From Phanerochaete sordida (taxonomy: Eukaryota > Basidiomycota > Agaricomycetes > Polyporales > Phanerochaetaceae): a stretch of 64,000 nt of DNA. A model generated the notes under the pieces. That model did no database searches and was not told the DNA's origin. It was given only the letters and a program-made list of their open reading frames with translations. A program made the position numbers and the translations under genes. This document shows, piece after piece, positions 37,329 to 52,442 of the stretch. The stretch lies in assembly GCA_019973155.2 (NCBI GenBank), contig BPQB01000020.1, positions 248,001 to 312,000 on the forward strand, in the 5' to 3' direction. Numbering within the stretch: the first letter of the stretch is position 1; every line of letters begins with the position of its first letter.

Positions 37329-38182
37329 CTAACTTGAAGGACCTGAGAAGACCCATGCCTCCACGTCGTTTCCCGTCCTCTGATTGAAGGACGCTGGTGG
37401 CATATCCGCGATCAGAAGTCCTCGAATGCACGATATGGCGCTAGAAGCATCCCGATGGCAGAAGAATGTGGCCCCGCCATCGATCACACCAGCAATTCGC
37501 ACCGATGGGCAGGGGTCGAAGACGATGTAGACACCACGCTCTCGATAGCTTTGGCCAAGCGACCTGTAGAGGTAGAGGCACGCGATGGCTCGATTTGTTC
37601 TTTCGCAGCGCATAACCGCGCACGCCTTGCGATTGGACCATGCCTGCCCGGCGTGTTCGAGAATCCTGCAGAAGATTAATGTCAACCTTGGCCTTGTGTA
37701 AGAAGGATATGACTTTACCGGATAATATTCCCGACAGCTGCTGTCCATTCTGATTCTTGCTGGCTCAACTTAAAAGACCCCTGGTGCTCCCACCGAAGAA
37801 CGTTTCGGAACGCGTGGCACAAGGAAAGGGAGTGTATCGAATTGAGCCCGGGAGCCAGCTCACGCACTCTGGGGTCTAAAAAGAGGACTTTCTGACGAGG
37901 CGGTCAGGCATGTTCTGTTCATGCTATAAAATATCTCACCGTGCAAAATTCGCGAGACATGAGCATCCTCAGATAACGCGAACATTCTGGGATATTGCTA
38001 TGATACATCGCTGCGTCATTGCTGAGGGCTTTCGCGGCAAAGTTCATGACTATGGCCAGCTGGTATTGTTGGCGAGATTCCCGGTGGCGGCTGGACATCT
38101 CGACAATCACAGTGTTCGTGGATTCGTGGATGAAGTCATCTAGACAATAGTGGCGGACACCGAGGAGCATAGGTCCGGACAT
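37329..38182 (-). pseudogene. decayed second copy of the 36 kb gene
   Basis: The block 38182-37919 contains a QLAIVMNFAAKAL stretch matching QLAIAAKYAKTTL of the 36 kb gene. The block 37680-37329 contains RAIACLYLYRSL, YIVFDPCPS, GGATFFCH and SCIRGLLI, matching the last exon there. The middle exon (GPVAMYHLQ) was not found between them, so the copy is probably incomplete. A further fragment of the same 3' region is at about 32700-32870. Confidence 0.5.
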
Positions 38183-42098
<3,916 letters not shown>

Positions 42099-42356
42099 CG
42101 AGGCTATAGCATCCATTGGAACGCAGCGCCCGCCGTCATCCCGGTGTGTGTTCATATCAAGCTCCATAGAGTTGCATTCCATATCACGACGGCACACTAA
42201 GTTAGGCCGTATCAACTACATAGTGCTACAAACGATGTATATCATCAGTAATGTATCAATCAGGCCTCAGGCTCATTGAAGACGATGGTGGTCATGGCCT
42301 CAGACTGGGGCCGCAGAGAAAACATGTTCCGTCAGAGGAAGAGATCGTCGTCAGAA
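42099..42356. other. short intergenic between convergent genes
   Basis: Only 3' flanks; nothing recognised. Confidence 0.5.
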
Positions 42357-44046
42357 TCATGCCACCGAAGACTCACTGTCGCGCGACGCATGTTCGTCCC
42401 AGTCAACACACTCTACAGCGTGTCGCACGGCCTCGATATCCTCTCCAGCCAGAGGCCCGCACCGCCGGAGAACGAGCCATTGCAGGCCGTGCCCAGCCTG
42501 CGCCCGCAGCGCGAGCACGTCGCGGAACACCAGCCACTCCGCATTGCTCTCGAGCGTCTTGCGGGGCCCGACCGAGATACTCTTGAGCACGAGCACGCGC
42601 AGCGCCGGCGCAGGGACCGCGCCCCCGTCCACCGGCTCGAGCTCTATATGGAAGAACGACGGTACCGCCTCTTCTGAAATTTAAGAGGCTGGCATGCGAG
42701 CCTACCCCGACGAGCTCCTGGAAGCCCTCCTGCGCGACGGCAAGCTCGCGCAGGTACGGCGCGCCCGCGAGGAGCGCGGTCCACTCGAGCCGTGTCGTGG
42801 CATAGCACGCCGACACCGCTACGTGCGTGAGGCGCTGCCCCGCCGCGAGCGCAGCGCTGGTGAGCGCCGCGGCGTGGTCGAGCCTGGGGTTGCCGAGCAG
42901 CACCCGCAGGGCGGGCGGGTCCTCCGTGGCCAGCAGCGCCTGTGCGTCGAGCGCGGCGGGCCATGCCTCCCACTTCCGGCCGGCCGCGACCCAGCGTGCG
43001 GCCTGCAGGCGCGGCGGGAGGGGTGCGTGTGCGCCTGGGGCGCCGTTGTATCTGTCGCTGAGCGCGAGCGTAAGCGCGCTCGCGACTTCCGTGGCGGGAC
43101 CTTGGTGCGTGGTGTGATTGAGGCGCAGAATGGTTGGCGGAGGCAGGGCAAGCTGTGTAAGGAATGAGGCGGTCTTCTCCAGAGGCCCGGACAGATCGAG
43201 CTGGCGCAGTGAAGGGAGTGGGATGCGCTCGGGGATTGGGATGAGTGTCGTACGCATGGCTGGCAATGCTCTATTGTCGAGAGAAAGATGTTGCAGAGAC
43301 GACATGCTGCGCAGCGAGTCTAGGAGGTGGACGTGTTCCACGCCGAAGTCGATACGGCTGCGGTAGATCTTCAAATACACCAGGCTGGCAACATTTGTGA
43401 GCGCAGGATGAGTTTTCCGCCATTTGATACCGCCAGAAGACTCGATATTGAGATGAGACAAGCTAGGCAGCTTGAAGACAGAAAGAAAGTCTTCTTCGCA
43501 ACTGTGCAAGCGAAGATCTTGGAGAAATGGCGCAGCAACCTCTGGTCGAGTCTGTTTGGCGGAAGACAACTTCAAGCCAAAGAGCGCCATGGATCTCATG
43601 CGCGGTAGCTGTTCAAGTGCAAGGCGAATGATGCTGGTGCTGATGCGGGTATTCGACGCAGACGCGTTCCACTGCCAAGGGGCATTCACGAGGACGACAT
43701 CGAGCAGCCTGTTTGCAGATCGAGAGAGCACCGCACGCATATACTCCACCAACTCGCAGTTATTCGTGACGTAGTTCCAGAGGGACGGGGTGTTCAGGCA
43801 GATAGCGCGCCAGCGGGTGCATACTCGCGACACCACCATCGTTGGATATACGTCTTCAAACGAGGAGCGCACACGCCTGGCTCGCACGTGACCGCCTTCT
43901 TGCGCTCGCATCGCTGCCTCCGTGAGACCTACGTTGAAGACGCTGACGAGGAGTTCGGTAGGAAGACGGCCGATGGGCGTGAGGGCGTTGAGCTCGCGTC
44001 TGATTTCTGCTATGCACGATATGTGATGCTCGACGCGCTTTTCCAA
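42357..44046 (-). CDS. F-box/leucine-rich-repeat-like protein 1
   Basis: A probable substrate-recognition subunit of an SCF ubiquitin ligase. A coiled N-terminus (MEKRVEHHISCIAEIRREL) leads into an F-box at about residues 25-95: IGRLPTELLVSVF, then VSRVCTRWRAICLNTPSLW. Leucine-rich, repeat-like sequence follows to the end. Reading straight on from 42706 gives a Gly/Arg/Ala-rich tail to 42403 that looks like an antisense-type frame. The homologous C-terminus (PALRVLVLKSISVG, LQWLVLRRCGPLAGEDIEAVRH) is in another frame ending at 42357. A 37-nt intron (42705-42669, GTAGGC...AAGAG) joins the two in frame and gives 550 residues. If it is not spliced, the gene has a frameshift. Confidence 0.75.
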
Positions 44047-45103
44047 CGCGTTTCTGGATTGAACAACACTTTCACCGCCAGTCTTCCTGTTGGCGTCATA
44101 TCAGGTTGTGCCAGGGCTTGTATCGTGACGAAAGGTATGAACGACGTACTGGATCGTAGTTAGCACTGTGACGTTTGCCTCCCCGCCAACGGCGCAGCGT
44201 GGACCCTTCAAGCTTCAAGCTTGCTCCAACAATATCTTCAGTGTTCTCAAGAGGCATTGCCATGTTTGTGGGTTGAGTTGAAAGAGCTGTAGGTTGAGAG
44301 TGGTACTAGTAGACGAAGCGGAAGAGGCCCCTGCCCGCGCTTGTGCGGATTTCCACGTGGTCCACGTGGCAGCCACGACGGCGTAGGCAATGGCAACAGC
44401 TCCCGAGCCCTGTGCGTCTTCCTGCCTCCTGCCGAGCGCAACGAACACGCCCTTGTCTCTTCTTGTCTCGACCTTTATATTACGGCGGTGTACAGTCAGA
44501 CGATATGCACAACCCTCGCCTGTTCGTCCGAACTTCCAGCGCGCACAACTCTCCTTGATGAAGCTATCTCCATGCCGACGACCTCGCTACGCACCAGAGC
44601 TTGGCACGAAAGGCGGCGAGGACGTCGACGAAAACCGCGCTGTGGCGAGCAGCGCGTCGCGGCAGCTATTGGCAGTGCAGAGTGGCGTTGTAGGACCTTG
44701 GTGTGCCCATTCAACTGCCCTTCTGCTGCCATGGCGCACATTCAGTCGTGCACGTCGCGTGCGAGGCACCGGACGCCGTTGCCACCTTCGCGCGCAGGGC
44801 CCACAGGCCCACATAGCGACTGCCGTCGGCCCTGGCAGACGAGTCCTTCCGCGTTCGCCTCTTCGCGTCTTCTGATGCCAAGCGTGTTCCTCGCGCCGTG
44901 CGCATCCGTGCGCCCTGCTCCGTATAAAAGGGCGTGCGGCGCGCACCGTGGCCCGCCAACTCGCCCTTGTTCCCTTCGAGCCCCGGCCTTGACGGCCGTT
45001 TTTCTCCACACTCGTTGCCTGGTGCATTCCCCGGACTCCGCGCTGCTAGCAGCCCCACTCCTTCACTCTCCTTGTCTGTACCTTCGTTGACCCTTCTTTC
45101 GTC
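44047..45103. promoter_or_regulatory. divergent spacer between F-box 1 and the secreted-protein gene
   Basis: About 1.06 kb. Long frames here overlap on three or more frames and are not convincing. TATAAAAG at 44923-44930 lies 174 bp upstream of the next ATG. Confidence 0.5.
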
Positions 45104-46429
45104 ATGGCACGCTTTACCTTCATCTCTGTCACGGTCCTCTCTGCGATCGCCGCCCTCACTGGTGCTGGTGCTGCGCCCCTGCGCCTCAGGCGCGCCGTCA
45201 CGCAGACCGCGGCGAACTTCAAGGAGCTCGCGTGCGTACCTTTACAACTCTGCCTGCCGCATGACCTGACCGCACACACAGCTACGCCGACTTCCAGATC
45301 TCGAGCGGCACCGGCGGCACCGCGCAGGCCGAGGCGAACGCAGTCTTCGTCGACCCCTTCGCTGGGACAGACCTCACCACGGTCTCCTCCGACGTCCTCA
45401 CGGCCATGAACAACATGCGTGAGGCCGCGGAGAGCGCGGAAACGGAGGACTTCAACCCGCAGATCGACGCTGCCAGCGGTGCGGCTGCGGACGCGCTGCA
45501 AGTCGGCAAGATCAAGAACAAGGTACTGAAGCTCACCGGCGAGGTGCAGGTCCTGAACATCAAGGTAGCAACCCATCATTATATGCGCGTATCTCGCATG
45601 CTAACGCGCAACGCAGATCGCACAGGCCAAGGCCAAGGGCAGCGACACCTCGGATCTCGAGAGCAGCCTCGCGGACGAACAGACAAAGCTCACCACGAAC
45701 ATCGCGACGGACAAGAGCAACGCCGGCAAGGCGTCGCAGGCCGTCGCGGGCGCCGCCGCCGCTGCCGCACCCGCGTCCTCCAGCGCCGCGGCGAAGGCGA
45801 CGAGCACCAAGGCCGCAGCCTCGAAGACAACTGCCGCCGCCGCCGCGCCGACCGCCAACACGGACGCCGTGACGCAGACCGCGGCGAACTTCAAGGAGCT
45901 TGAGTACGTGGCGCGCTCCCTGTGCCCCTCCCCCACGTTCTGACATCCGCACAGCTACGCCGACTTCCAGATCAGCGACGGCACGGGCGGCGACGCGGAG
46001 GCGCAGGCGAACGCGGTGTTCGTCGACCCCTTCGCGGGCGCGGACCTCACCACGGTCTCATCTGACGTCCTTACGGCCATGAACAACATGCGCGAGGCCG
46101 CCGAGAGCGCCGAGACGGACGACTTCAACCCGCAGATCGCCGCGGCGAGCGGTGCGGCCGCCGATGCGCTGCAGGTCGGCAAGATCAAGAACAAGGTGCT
46201 CAAGCTGACGGGCGAGGTGCAGGTGCTCAACATCAAGGTGCGCTCCGCTCCCCATGTCTCTTTGGTTACTCGCGGCTGACGCGCACGGGTGCAGATCGCG
46301 CAGGCGAAGGCGAAGGGCAGCGACACGAGCGACCTCGAGAGCAGCCTCGCGGACGAGCAGACGAAGCTGAGCACGAACATCGCGACGGACAAGGCGAGCG
46401 CGGGCAAGCCGTCGCAGGGCGTCGCGTAG
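45104..46429 (+). CDS. secreted protein with two near-identical tandem domains
   Basis: Five exons (45104-45231, 45282-45564, 45617-45903, 45955-46237, 46295-46429) give 371 residues. The signal peptide is MARFTFISVTVLSAIAALTGAGA. Domain 1 (about residues 30-180) and domain 2 (about 225-371) share YADFQIS, FVDPFAG-x-DLTTVSSDVL, MNNMREAAESAET, DALQVGKIKNKVLKLTGEVQ and SDTSDLESSLADEQTKL. An Ala/Ser/Thr/Lys linker joins them. Each domain is helical in character and interrupted by introns at the same two positions, so the duplication included introns. The domain resembles a small-secreted-protein family seen in basidiomycete genomes; no activity is known to me. Confidence 0.8.
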
Positions 46430-46847
46430 AGCGCGCGCCCCGCCCGTAGTGCCCCGCTGTCTGTAGTGCGCTGTATGCGCGAGTGCAATGGGATGCCCAC
46501 CTTCGAGTCGAGTGTCGCTGGCGTGCGGTGTGCATGTGAGATGTGGCGCTTGCCGCGGCGGGGTTTGTCGAGCCGGCAGTCGTCGGTCGCTTGGGTGAGG
46601 TCTTGAGTTTTGGGCTGAAGCCATCGTGCAGTGGTATCGCAGCGTCGGAAGTCATGGAGGATGATCACCGTCTCGCCATGCTGATACCACTCTGAGTGCA
46701 TATTTTCGGTTCGCATGCTGCGGCCTGGGAGCGCGCTAGACGGGCATCGGAGGCGCCTTGTCTCGTGTCTCCATTGTCCTGCATCCTGATCACAGCACTC
46801 AGCCCCGCACTCGTAAGTTTCCTACCGAACCAGACTCTCGATAGCTC
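46430..46847. other. intergenic
   Basis: 3' flank of the secreted-protein gene and 5' flank of F-box 2; no feature recognised. Confidence 0.5.
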
Positions 46848-48341
46848 ATGACTAGAAATCATCATGTTCAGCTCCTTTACAGCGCGGTTATCGGCGCGTT
46901 GAACAAACAAGACATGCTGGCCTCAGTGGAACGCCTACCACCAGAACTCCTCCTGCAGGTCTTCCTGTTTCTGCTAGCAGATGCGAGCATAGCAGCATCA
47001 TGGACACGCATGGCGCATAGATATGGTCGGCGGCAGCGCAAGGACCCGCGCATGGTCCTGACGCACGTCTGCCACCGCTGGCGGTCCCTCTGCCTCAACT
47101 CCCCGCGCCTTTGGTGCGAGGTCGACGCAGCATCAGAGGACTGGACGCGCGAAGCCCTGGCGCGGTCTCGCACGCTGCCGCTTGACGTGTTCGTCGTGGA
47201 GGAGCGACGACGGCCTATGCGGGACAGCACGCGGCTCGTGCTCGAACAGCTCCCGCGGATCCGCACCCTGACGTTCTCTCACTCCAATTTCACGAAAGGC
47301 TACGACGCGCAACTGCCTGCCGCACCTCTCCTCGACTCCCTCGTCCTCTTCAGCACCATCGGCGCCCTGCCGCGTATCGGACTCGCCCTCCCTCGGCTGA
47401 CGCGCCTCGAGCTGCGCGGCTGCTACGGCATCGCCTGGGACGAGACACACCCGATCTTCGCGCCGAGCCTCCTGCACCTGGACGTGCGCAACAACGCACA
47501 GGACACCGAGCCGCGCCTCCCGCAGCTCCTGCGCGTCCTGCGGCGCATGCCGCAGCTCGCGACGCTCCGCCTCGACAACGTCCTCCCGCTCGGCCGGCTG
47601 TCGCTCACTCCGGCGCGCCCAGACGAGCGCGCCGCGTTCCCCGCGCTCCGCAGCCTCACGCTGGGCGCCCCCGCGAAGGACGCCGCGACATTTCTCTACC
47701 ACGTCTCCCTGCCGCCGGGCGCGTCGCTCTCCTTCGCCCTCGCCGAATGGGCCGCGCCGGAGATCGCAGGGCACTTCGCCACCGCGCTCCAGCAGTGGCT
47801 CGACGGCGCGCCGGGCGCGACGACCTCCGGCGCGCCGCCGCCTTTGCAAGTCGTGCACTGCACGGAGTCGCGCTGGCGTGCGTGGCCGTCGCCGGACGCC
47901 GCGCCGGACACCGCACCCAAGGCCCTCGCGGCCCAGACGCGCTCCGGCATGCCGGCGCTGGACATCGCGTACGCCGACGCGATCGAGCGCGTGGTGTACG
48001 ACACGACGCACATGCCGCGCGCGCTCTGCGCGCTACTCGCCGGGCGGCACGCCGTCACGCGCCTCACGCTCGCGTCGGCGTACGCGAAGCCGACGAGTGC
48101 CACCTGGAGGGAGCTCCTCGCGGATCATCCGCGCGTCGCCACGCTCGGCGCCGTGGGACGGGCCTTCCATGGGCTGTTGCCTACGCTCCGCGTGCCGGCG
48201 GACGGCGAGCTGCTTGCCCCGGCGCTGCGCACGCTCATCCTGAAGGGCATCGACGTGTGTGAGGATCGCATACAGTTGCATGTAGATGCCCTGGATGCGA
48301 TGCTCAGGGAGCGGCGGCAAGCAGGATGCGCCATCGAGTGA
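46848..48341 (+). CDS. F-box/leucine-rich-repeat-like protein 2, possibly shortened by a TGA
   Basis: A single exon of 497 residues. The F-box is at about residues 25-90: VERLPPELLLQVFLFL, then LTHVCHRWRSLCLNSPRLW. Leucine-rich, repeat-like segments follow (LPRLTRLELRGCYGI, LRRMPQLATLRLDN, ALRTLILKGIDV). The frame stops at a TGA (48339-48341) just where F-box 1 continues with its last repeat. Reading through the TGA gives LLLSGETPFGVEDVQRLQSLVEV, a good match in layout to F-box 1, and ends about 125 bp later. So the stop may be a recent nonsense mutation removing about 40 residues. It shares its divergence pattern with F-box 1 around the secreted-protein gene. Confidence 0.8.
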   Translation: MTRNHHVQLLYSAVIGALNKQDMLASVERLPPELLLQVFLFLLADASIAASWTRMAHRYGRRQRKDPRMVLTHVCHRWRSLCLNSPRLWCEVDAASEDWTREALARSRTLPLDVFVVEERRRPMRDSTRLVLEQLPRIRTLTFSHSNFTKGYDAQLPAAPLLDSLVLFSTIGALPRIGLALPRLTRLELRGCYGIAWDETHPIFAPSLLHLDVRNNAQDTEPRLPQLLRVLRRMPQLATLRLDNVLPLGRLSLTPARPDERAAFPALRSLTLGAPAKDAATFLYHVSLPPGASLSFALAEWAAPEIAGHFATALQQWLDGAPGATTSGAPPPLQVVHCTESRWRAWPSPDAAPDTAPKALAAQTRSGMPALDIAYADAIERVVYDTTHMPRALCALLAGRHAVTRLTLASAYAKPTSATWRELLADHPRVATLGAVGRAFHGLLPTLRVPADGELLAPALRTLILKGIDVCEDRIQLHVDALDAMLRERRQAGCAIE

Positions 48342-48463
48342 TTGCTGCTCAGCGGAGAGACGCCGTTCGGTGTGGAGGATGTACAGAGGCTCCAAAGCCT
48401 CGTCGAGGTCGACTACGTAGTGGGTAAGCCGCGCCCGCGACCCGATGTCTCGTGCTCGGGGTT

Positions 48464-48735
48464 GCATACCTCATAGGCACATAGGGTTTCTTTATTCTGT
48501 ATCCATCCCATAGACTATCAAATCTTGTATTCAACCGTGCTGCGCGTGGTTCGAGACCTATCTCCACAAGTCTTTGTGTGCGTCGAATACGCTGTAGATG
48601 TAGTACAAAATGTCCCAGAATGTATTCTCGAACCCGTTGTCTAATTAGTAAACTCAGTCATGCTCTAGGACGCCTGCCCCAGTCGCTGTACATGCGGCTG
48701 CATTTCCCGTCGCGACTCCTGCGGTTCTCCTGGAG
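48464..48735. repeat. mosaic of A-family 3' end fragments
   Basis: Bases 48464-48570 resemble the A1 tail (9537-9660) in plus orientation, including a shared ATAGGGTTTCTTT run. Bases 48735-48580 resemble the A1 C-terminal coding end and tail (about 9355-9512) in minus orientation, including codons for ENR-RSRDGK. The two pieces point towards each other and abut the outer end of the left inverted arm. Confidence 0.6.
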
Positions 48736-49540
48736 GCACGTGTGCTGCTTCGCCTCGTGCCTCTCAGTATCGTCAGCCGCCAGCGGCTCGCATCGTCGCG
48801 GATTCATGGCGGGCACCGGGCTTCACTTGTGGTCAAGACACTGGGCCCTCCAAGCACACTAGTGGTTGTATGCGAGAATAAATAATCCATTGTCCAAATT
48901 AGTAGTAAAAGAGACCGAATCCATGCAAGTAAGTCTTCAAGTACAAGTACAAGTCCATGTGTGCGCTAGTAATGCTAGAAATGATGTAAATCTCGTCCAA
49001 AATGTTATAACAATTGTCCTTGATATGCAAACCGCAGAGCCAGCCGAGCCCAAGTGCCACTCGCAGCGCCAGCCAGACCCCAAGTCGACAAACACAAGAC
49101 AGAAGACTCCCAGAGACCAGCCATGAGACAGCGCAGGCGAGGCGGCCCAGAGGACGTGCAGGGCACAGAGACAAGACCAGACACCAAACAACCAAGAAGT
49201 ACCCAGACACGAGACGAGCCCGAGGACGCAGGCCCGAGAGGGACCACAGGCGAGAGACAGCCGAGGAGCGGCGCAGAGGCCAGGAGACGGCGAGGAGCGC
49301 GGAAAGTCTGCCAGTGGAGGCCGCCGCGGCGCTGTCGGAGGTGAGTCGCGTGTGATACGTCGCGAGACCCGCGAGGTCGGTGCGCGTGGTCGTGTATAGG
49401 TGCTTGAAGGATGCTGGCGGTGGTCGGTGGTGCGTGTCGTCCGGGTGTCATAGTGGATAGTGTGGAAGTCGGCGGGGGCCAGCGAAGGCCCCCGTCGGTC
49501 ATGTGTTCGCGTCGTCGAGGCTAGGCTGTGTGTGAGCGCC

Positions 49541-52165
49541 TCAGGCAGCCCTCGTCGTGCGCCCCGCTTGCCCCGCGGGCTTCGCTGGCTTCTCCGGCTT
49601 CGGCGGCGTGAAGGGCTCGTACGGGACGCCCTCGACCACGCAGATCGCCCTGACGGCCAGCTCGTTGACGGTCTTGCGCTCGTCTACGAGCTTGCGCTCC
49701 CGTCCAGACGGCGGTGCAGGCCGTTGGAGGGTTCTGTCAGCCAAGCGCGGGCTGCCGATGATCGTGGCGGCGGGCTCGAAGCGAGCACGGTCGGGAGCTT
49801 CGATCGGCTGGACGGGCTCCAAAGGCATCGTCGGTGCGGCGTCCTCTCCAAGGTAGGGATAGTGTTGCGGTTTATGGTACCACCGCTTCGTGGAGCCGTC
49901 CGCGCGTTGCGGAGCCCTCCATGGGCCGGTCGATGGGACAACGAATTTGGAATTGAACTTCTGTTCTTGCCGCAAGGAAGAGTTCTCCCCTGACCCGAGT
50001 GTCGGAGGTGCTGGGTGGTCGTCAGCAAGTGCAACGACGACGGGCCCACATGTCACTCACCAAAGTTCACGGACTTGGCGGGAACATGTATCAGGCACTT
50101 CTGGAATTCGATCGCGACAGGCTTCGCAAACTGGACAAGTGGTGTAGGTTGGAGACGGGACTTCGCAGCAGGCCGCTTCTTGCTCTGGCGCGGACGCTTC
50201 TCAGCCTTGGCTTTGACTTTGGCGGGCTTCGTCCGGGGCTTCCGATCGACCTGGGTCCACTGTGTCTCGGTACACTGTGCGTTATCAACGCCGTGTGTAC
50301 GAGGCTCCGACTCGAGGGTCGCGTGAGCGACTGATACAGCGGTGGAATTCGTTTCCACCGGCAGACCTAGCTCTGGGGAGAGCTCCTCGGGAGGGGTAGT
50401 GGACTCGGGTACGGAAGGGGAAGGGACGGGCTCGGAAGTCGTAGCGTCGGCGGCGGCAGGGGTAGGGACAGGCGCGGGGGTCGCAGCAGGTATCGCAGTG
50501 TCGGTGGCGGCAGGTTGCAGCTCCTCAGCGTGGGCGGCGACAGAGGGGACATCGGGTTCCGTGGGGGCCTCGGGCTCGAGAATCGCATATTCAGATGTAG
50601 TAGGCTCAGCAGTGGGATTCGACTCCACCGGCAGGCTTGGATCTGGGATGCGTTCTTCGAGGATGGTAGGCTCGGACACAGAAGCGATGACCTCGGAAGT
50701 CGTTACGCTGGACGCGGCGGGAACAGAGACACCGGTGACGGCAGGCTTCGCAGTAGGCTCGAGCTCGTCAGAAGCAGAAGCAGCAGCCTCGAACCATTCG
50801 TCAATGCTGGCAACAGAAGACGCCTCGATGCCCTGAGAGAAGGAGCTCGATGGACCAGTACCGGTAGTCTCGACGGCGGGAAGGACAAGAGCCGGAGTGT
50901 TCGCGGCGTCGACGACAGGCGAGGGCGCCGTGTGCTGCTCGTCGGCGCCAGTGTCGACGATGATAATAGGCAGTGTCGCCGTGAGCGACGCAGCTACCTG
51001 CTTCGCGATCTGCCGCTTGGTCTGCTCCCTGCGCTTCTTGCTCTTTGTCATCTGGGTCGGCGTCGCGTCGGCGGATCGTACCGGGTAGGCGGCGACCGCG
51101 ATGGCCGGGAGGCGCACGTCCGCGGACTGGGGCTCGTCGACGTCGGATTCGAGGACGGGCTGTGACGGGGCTGGGTACCGGGTTGAAGAGACGACGGCCG
51201 GCTGCGGCTTCCAGTTCCCCGACTTGCGCTTCATGCTCCTCGACGACGCAGACCGTGTCTGTGGGACAGAAGCGTCAGCGAGGAGTACACAGGTGAAAAA
51301 CGAGACTGAAACACACCGAATGTTGACCCTTGCTCGGGAAGAGCTGGGCAAGGGTGACGAGGAAGCAGACGAGGACGACCAGCATGAAGGCGAGTTCCTT
51401 GAGCGACAGCATGGGGAGCCCATAGACCTGAGGCACAGCACCGGCGTCGAGCAAGAAGACCTTTGACGACACAGACAGGGTCGGGAGCGCCGCCATCGTC
51501 CACATGCTGGCGTAGTAGAGCACGACCTGCGGTGATGCGTACGGAACGTTGTACGCTGTCGGACTCACGACGTCGTCCTGCACGGCCCATGGAGAGCAAA
51601 CCGGGCGTTGAAGCGCGTGCGGGAGCAGGCACTGGGTAGCGAGGTCGACGACGGGGGCCTGGATACCGAGGTGCACGACGGGCGGCGAGCGGAGCGGGCG
51701 CTGAAGCGAGCGCGGGAGCTGGCGCTGTGCGTGGAAGTCTGAGACGGAAGCCTCGAGGCCGAGGTGCAGCGCGTGCGGAGAAACGAACGAGAGCTGCAGC
51801 GGATGCGAGAGCCCACACTGCGTCGCGAGGTCGACGGTGGAGACGTTGACGCCGAGATGCGCCTGCCAGGACGGGACCATGCTTTGCGTCGGAGCGGGCC
51901 ATGCTCCGGTGCGCGCGCGGCGGGACCTCCGGTTCGCGAAGGAGTCGGCGGGGGCGGATGTTGACCGGGGAGAGTAAACCGTGTTAGCCATGCGGACGAT
52001 GATTTCCGTGCTCTTGCAGTGAAGCCATTGCGGGAAGGAGGAGATGGTCGCGCAATCGAGGGCCGTGGAGAAGAAGGTGACCGTTGGGATATGTATCATG
52101 TTGCCGACGAATCCGTAGCCCGTCGCCAGCAGGACGGCGGAAAAACGCCAGAAATCGACTAACAT
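49541..52165 (-). CDS. A-family gene copy A2, unrecognised membrane-type protein
   Basis: Function unknown. Three exons (52165-51317, 51258-50061, 50010-49541) give 838 residues. The N-terminus MLVDFWRFSAVLLATGYGF is hydrophobic, and two further hydrophobic stretches lie near residues 215-245 and 257-280. The first exon holds short repeats (VVDLATQC, LQRPL, SPWAVQDDV). The middle exon is Ser/Thr/Glu/Pro-rich. The third exon carries TGPWRAPQRADGSTKR and ends QAGRTTRAA. Compared with A1 it has about 43 extra residues in exon 1 but lacks the 163-residue repeat and the Lys/Gln-rich tail. It is nearly the same as A3, and both frames are open, which argues for recent duplication or selection. Confidence 0.7.
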
Positions 52166-52323
52166 GTTGAGGTTGTGCTCTATTGAAGGGAGGTGGGGGG
52201 TTTGAGATCTATGGTGTGGGTGTGTGGGGTCCTGCTGCTAGAGCGGGAGAGGTCGAGACGGGGAACGAGGCTTGGGAAGACGAGGGGGAGGTGCTGTTGC
52301 TGTCGAGACGGGGCGAGAAAGTG

Positions 52324-52359
52324 AGCGTAGTGGATAGAGTCGCGTCTTGGTTCGAATCC
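52324..52359 (+). repeat. truncated tRNA-like element upstream of A2
   Basis: A-box match AGCGTAGTGGATAG (52324-52337) and perfect B-box GGTTCGAATCC (52349-52359), about 11 bases apart and antisense to A2. Same element as at 5779-5814. Confidence 0.6.
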
Positions 52360-52442
52360 AACCTTTGAACCTCGCTCGATCGTCAGCCGCGATTCACACG
52401 CCGAAGTGTCCGAGTTTGGATAACGTACCCAATTTGGATTCT

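Larger units (their letters stand above)
48735..52442 (-). repeat. left arm of a 3.7-kb inverted duplication
   Basis: On minus this arm matches 58532-62245 on plus. Similarity covers the upstream tRNA-like element, the whole of A2/A3 including introns (58 and 50 nt in both), and about 700 bp of 3' DNA. The last 171-codon frame differs at only about a dozen residues between arms. Outer similarity ends near 48735, inner near 52442. Confidence 0.85.

Noticed and set aside
42694..43167. Long plus-strand frame antisense to F-box 1
   Set aside because: It is the mirror of GC-rich coding sequence, rich in Arg/Gly, without domains.
44341..45090. 249-codon plus frame upstream of the secreted-protein gene
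   Set aside because: Contains the TATA box and leader of the next gene, Ser/Pro/Arg-rich without domain, and competes with frames on both strands.
47133..48011. 292-codon minus-strand frame inside F-box 2
   Set aside because: Arg-rich antisense shadow of a convincing F-box gene.
52324..52359. Functional tRNA gene
   Set aside because: A-box and B-box are too close, no anticodon arm and no matching acceptor stem.
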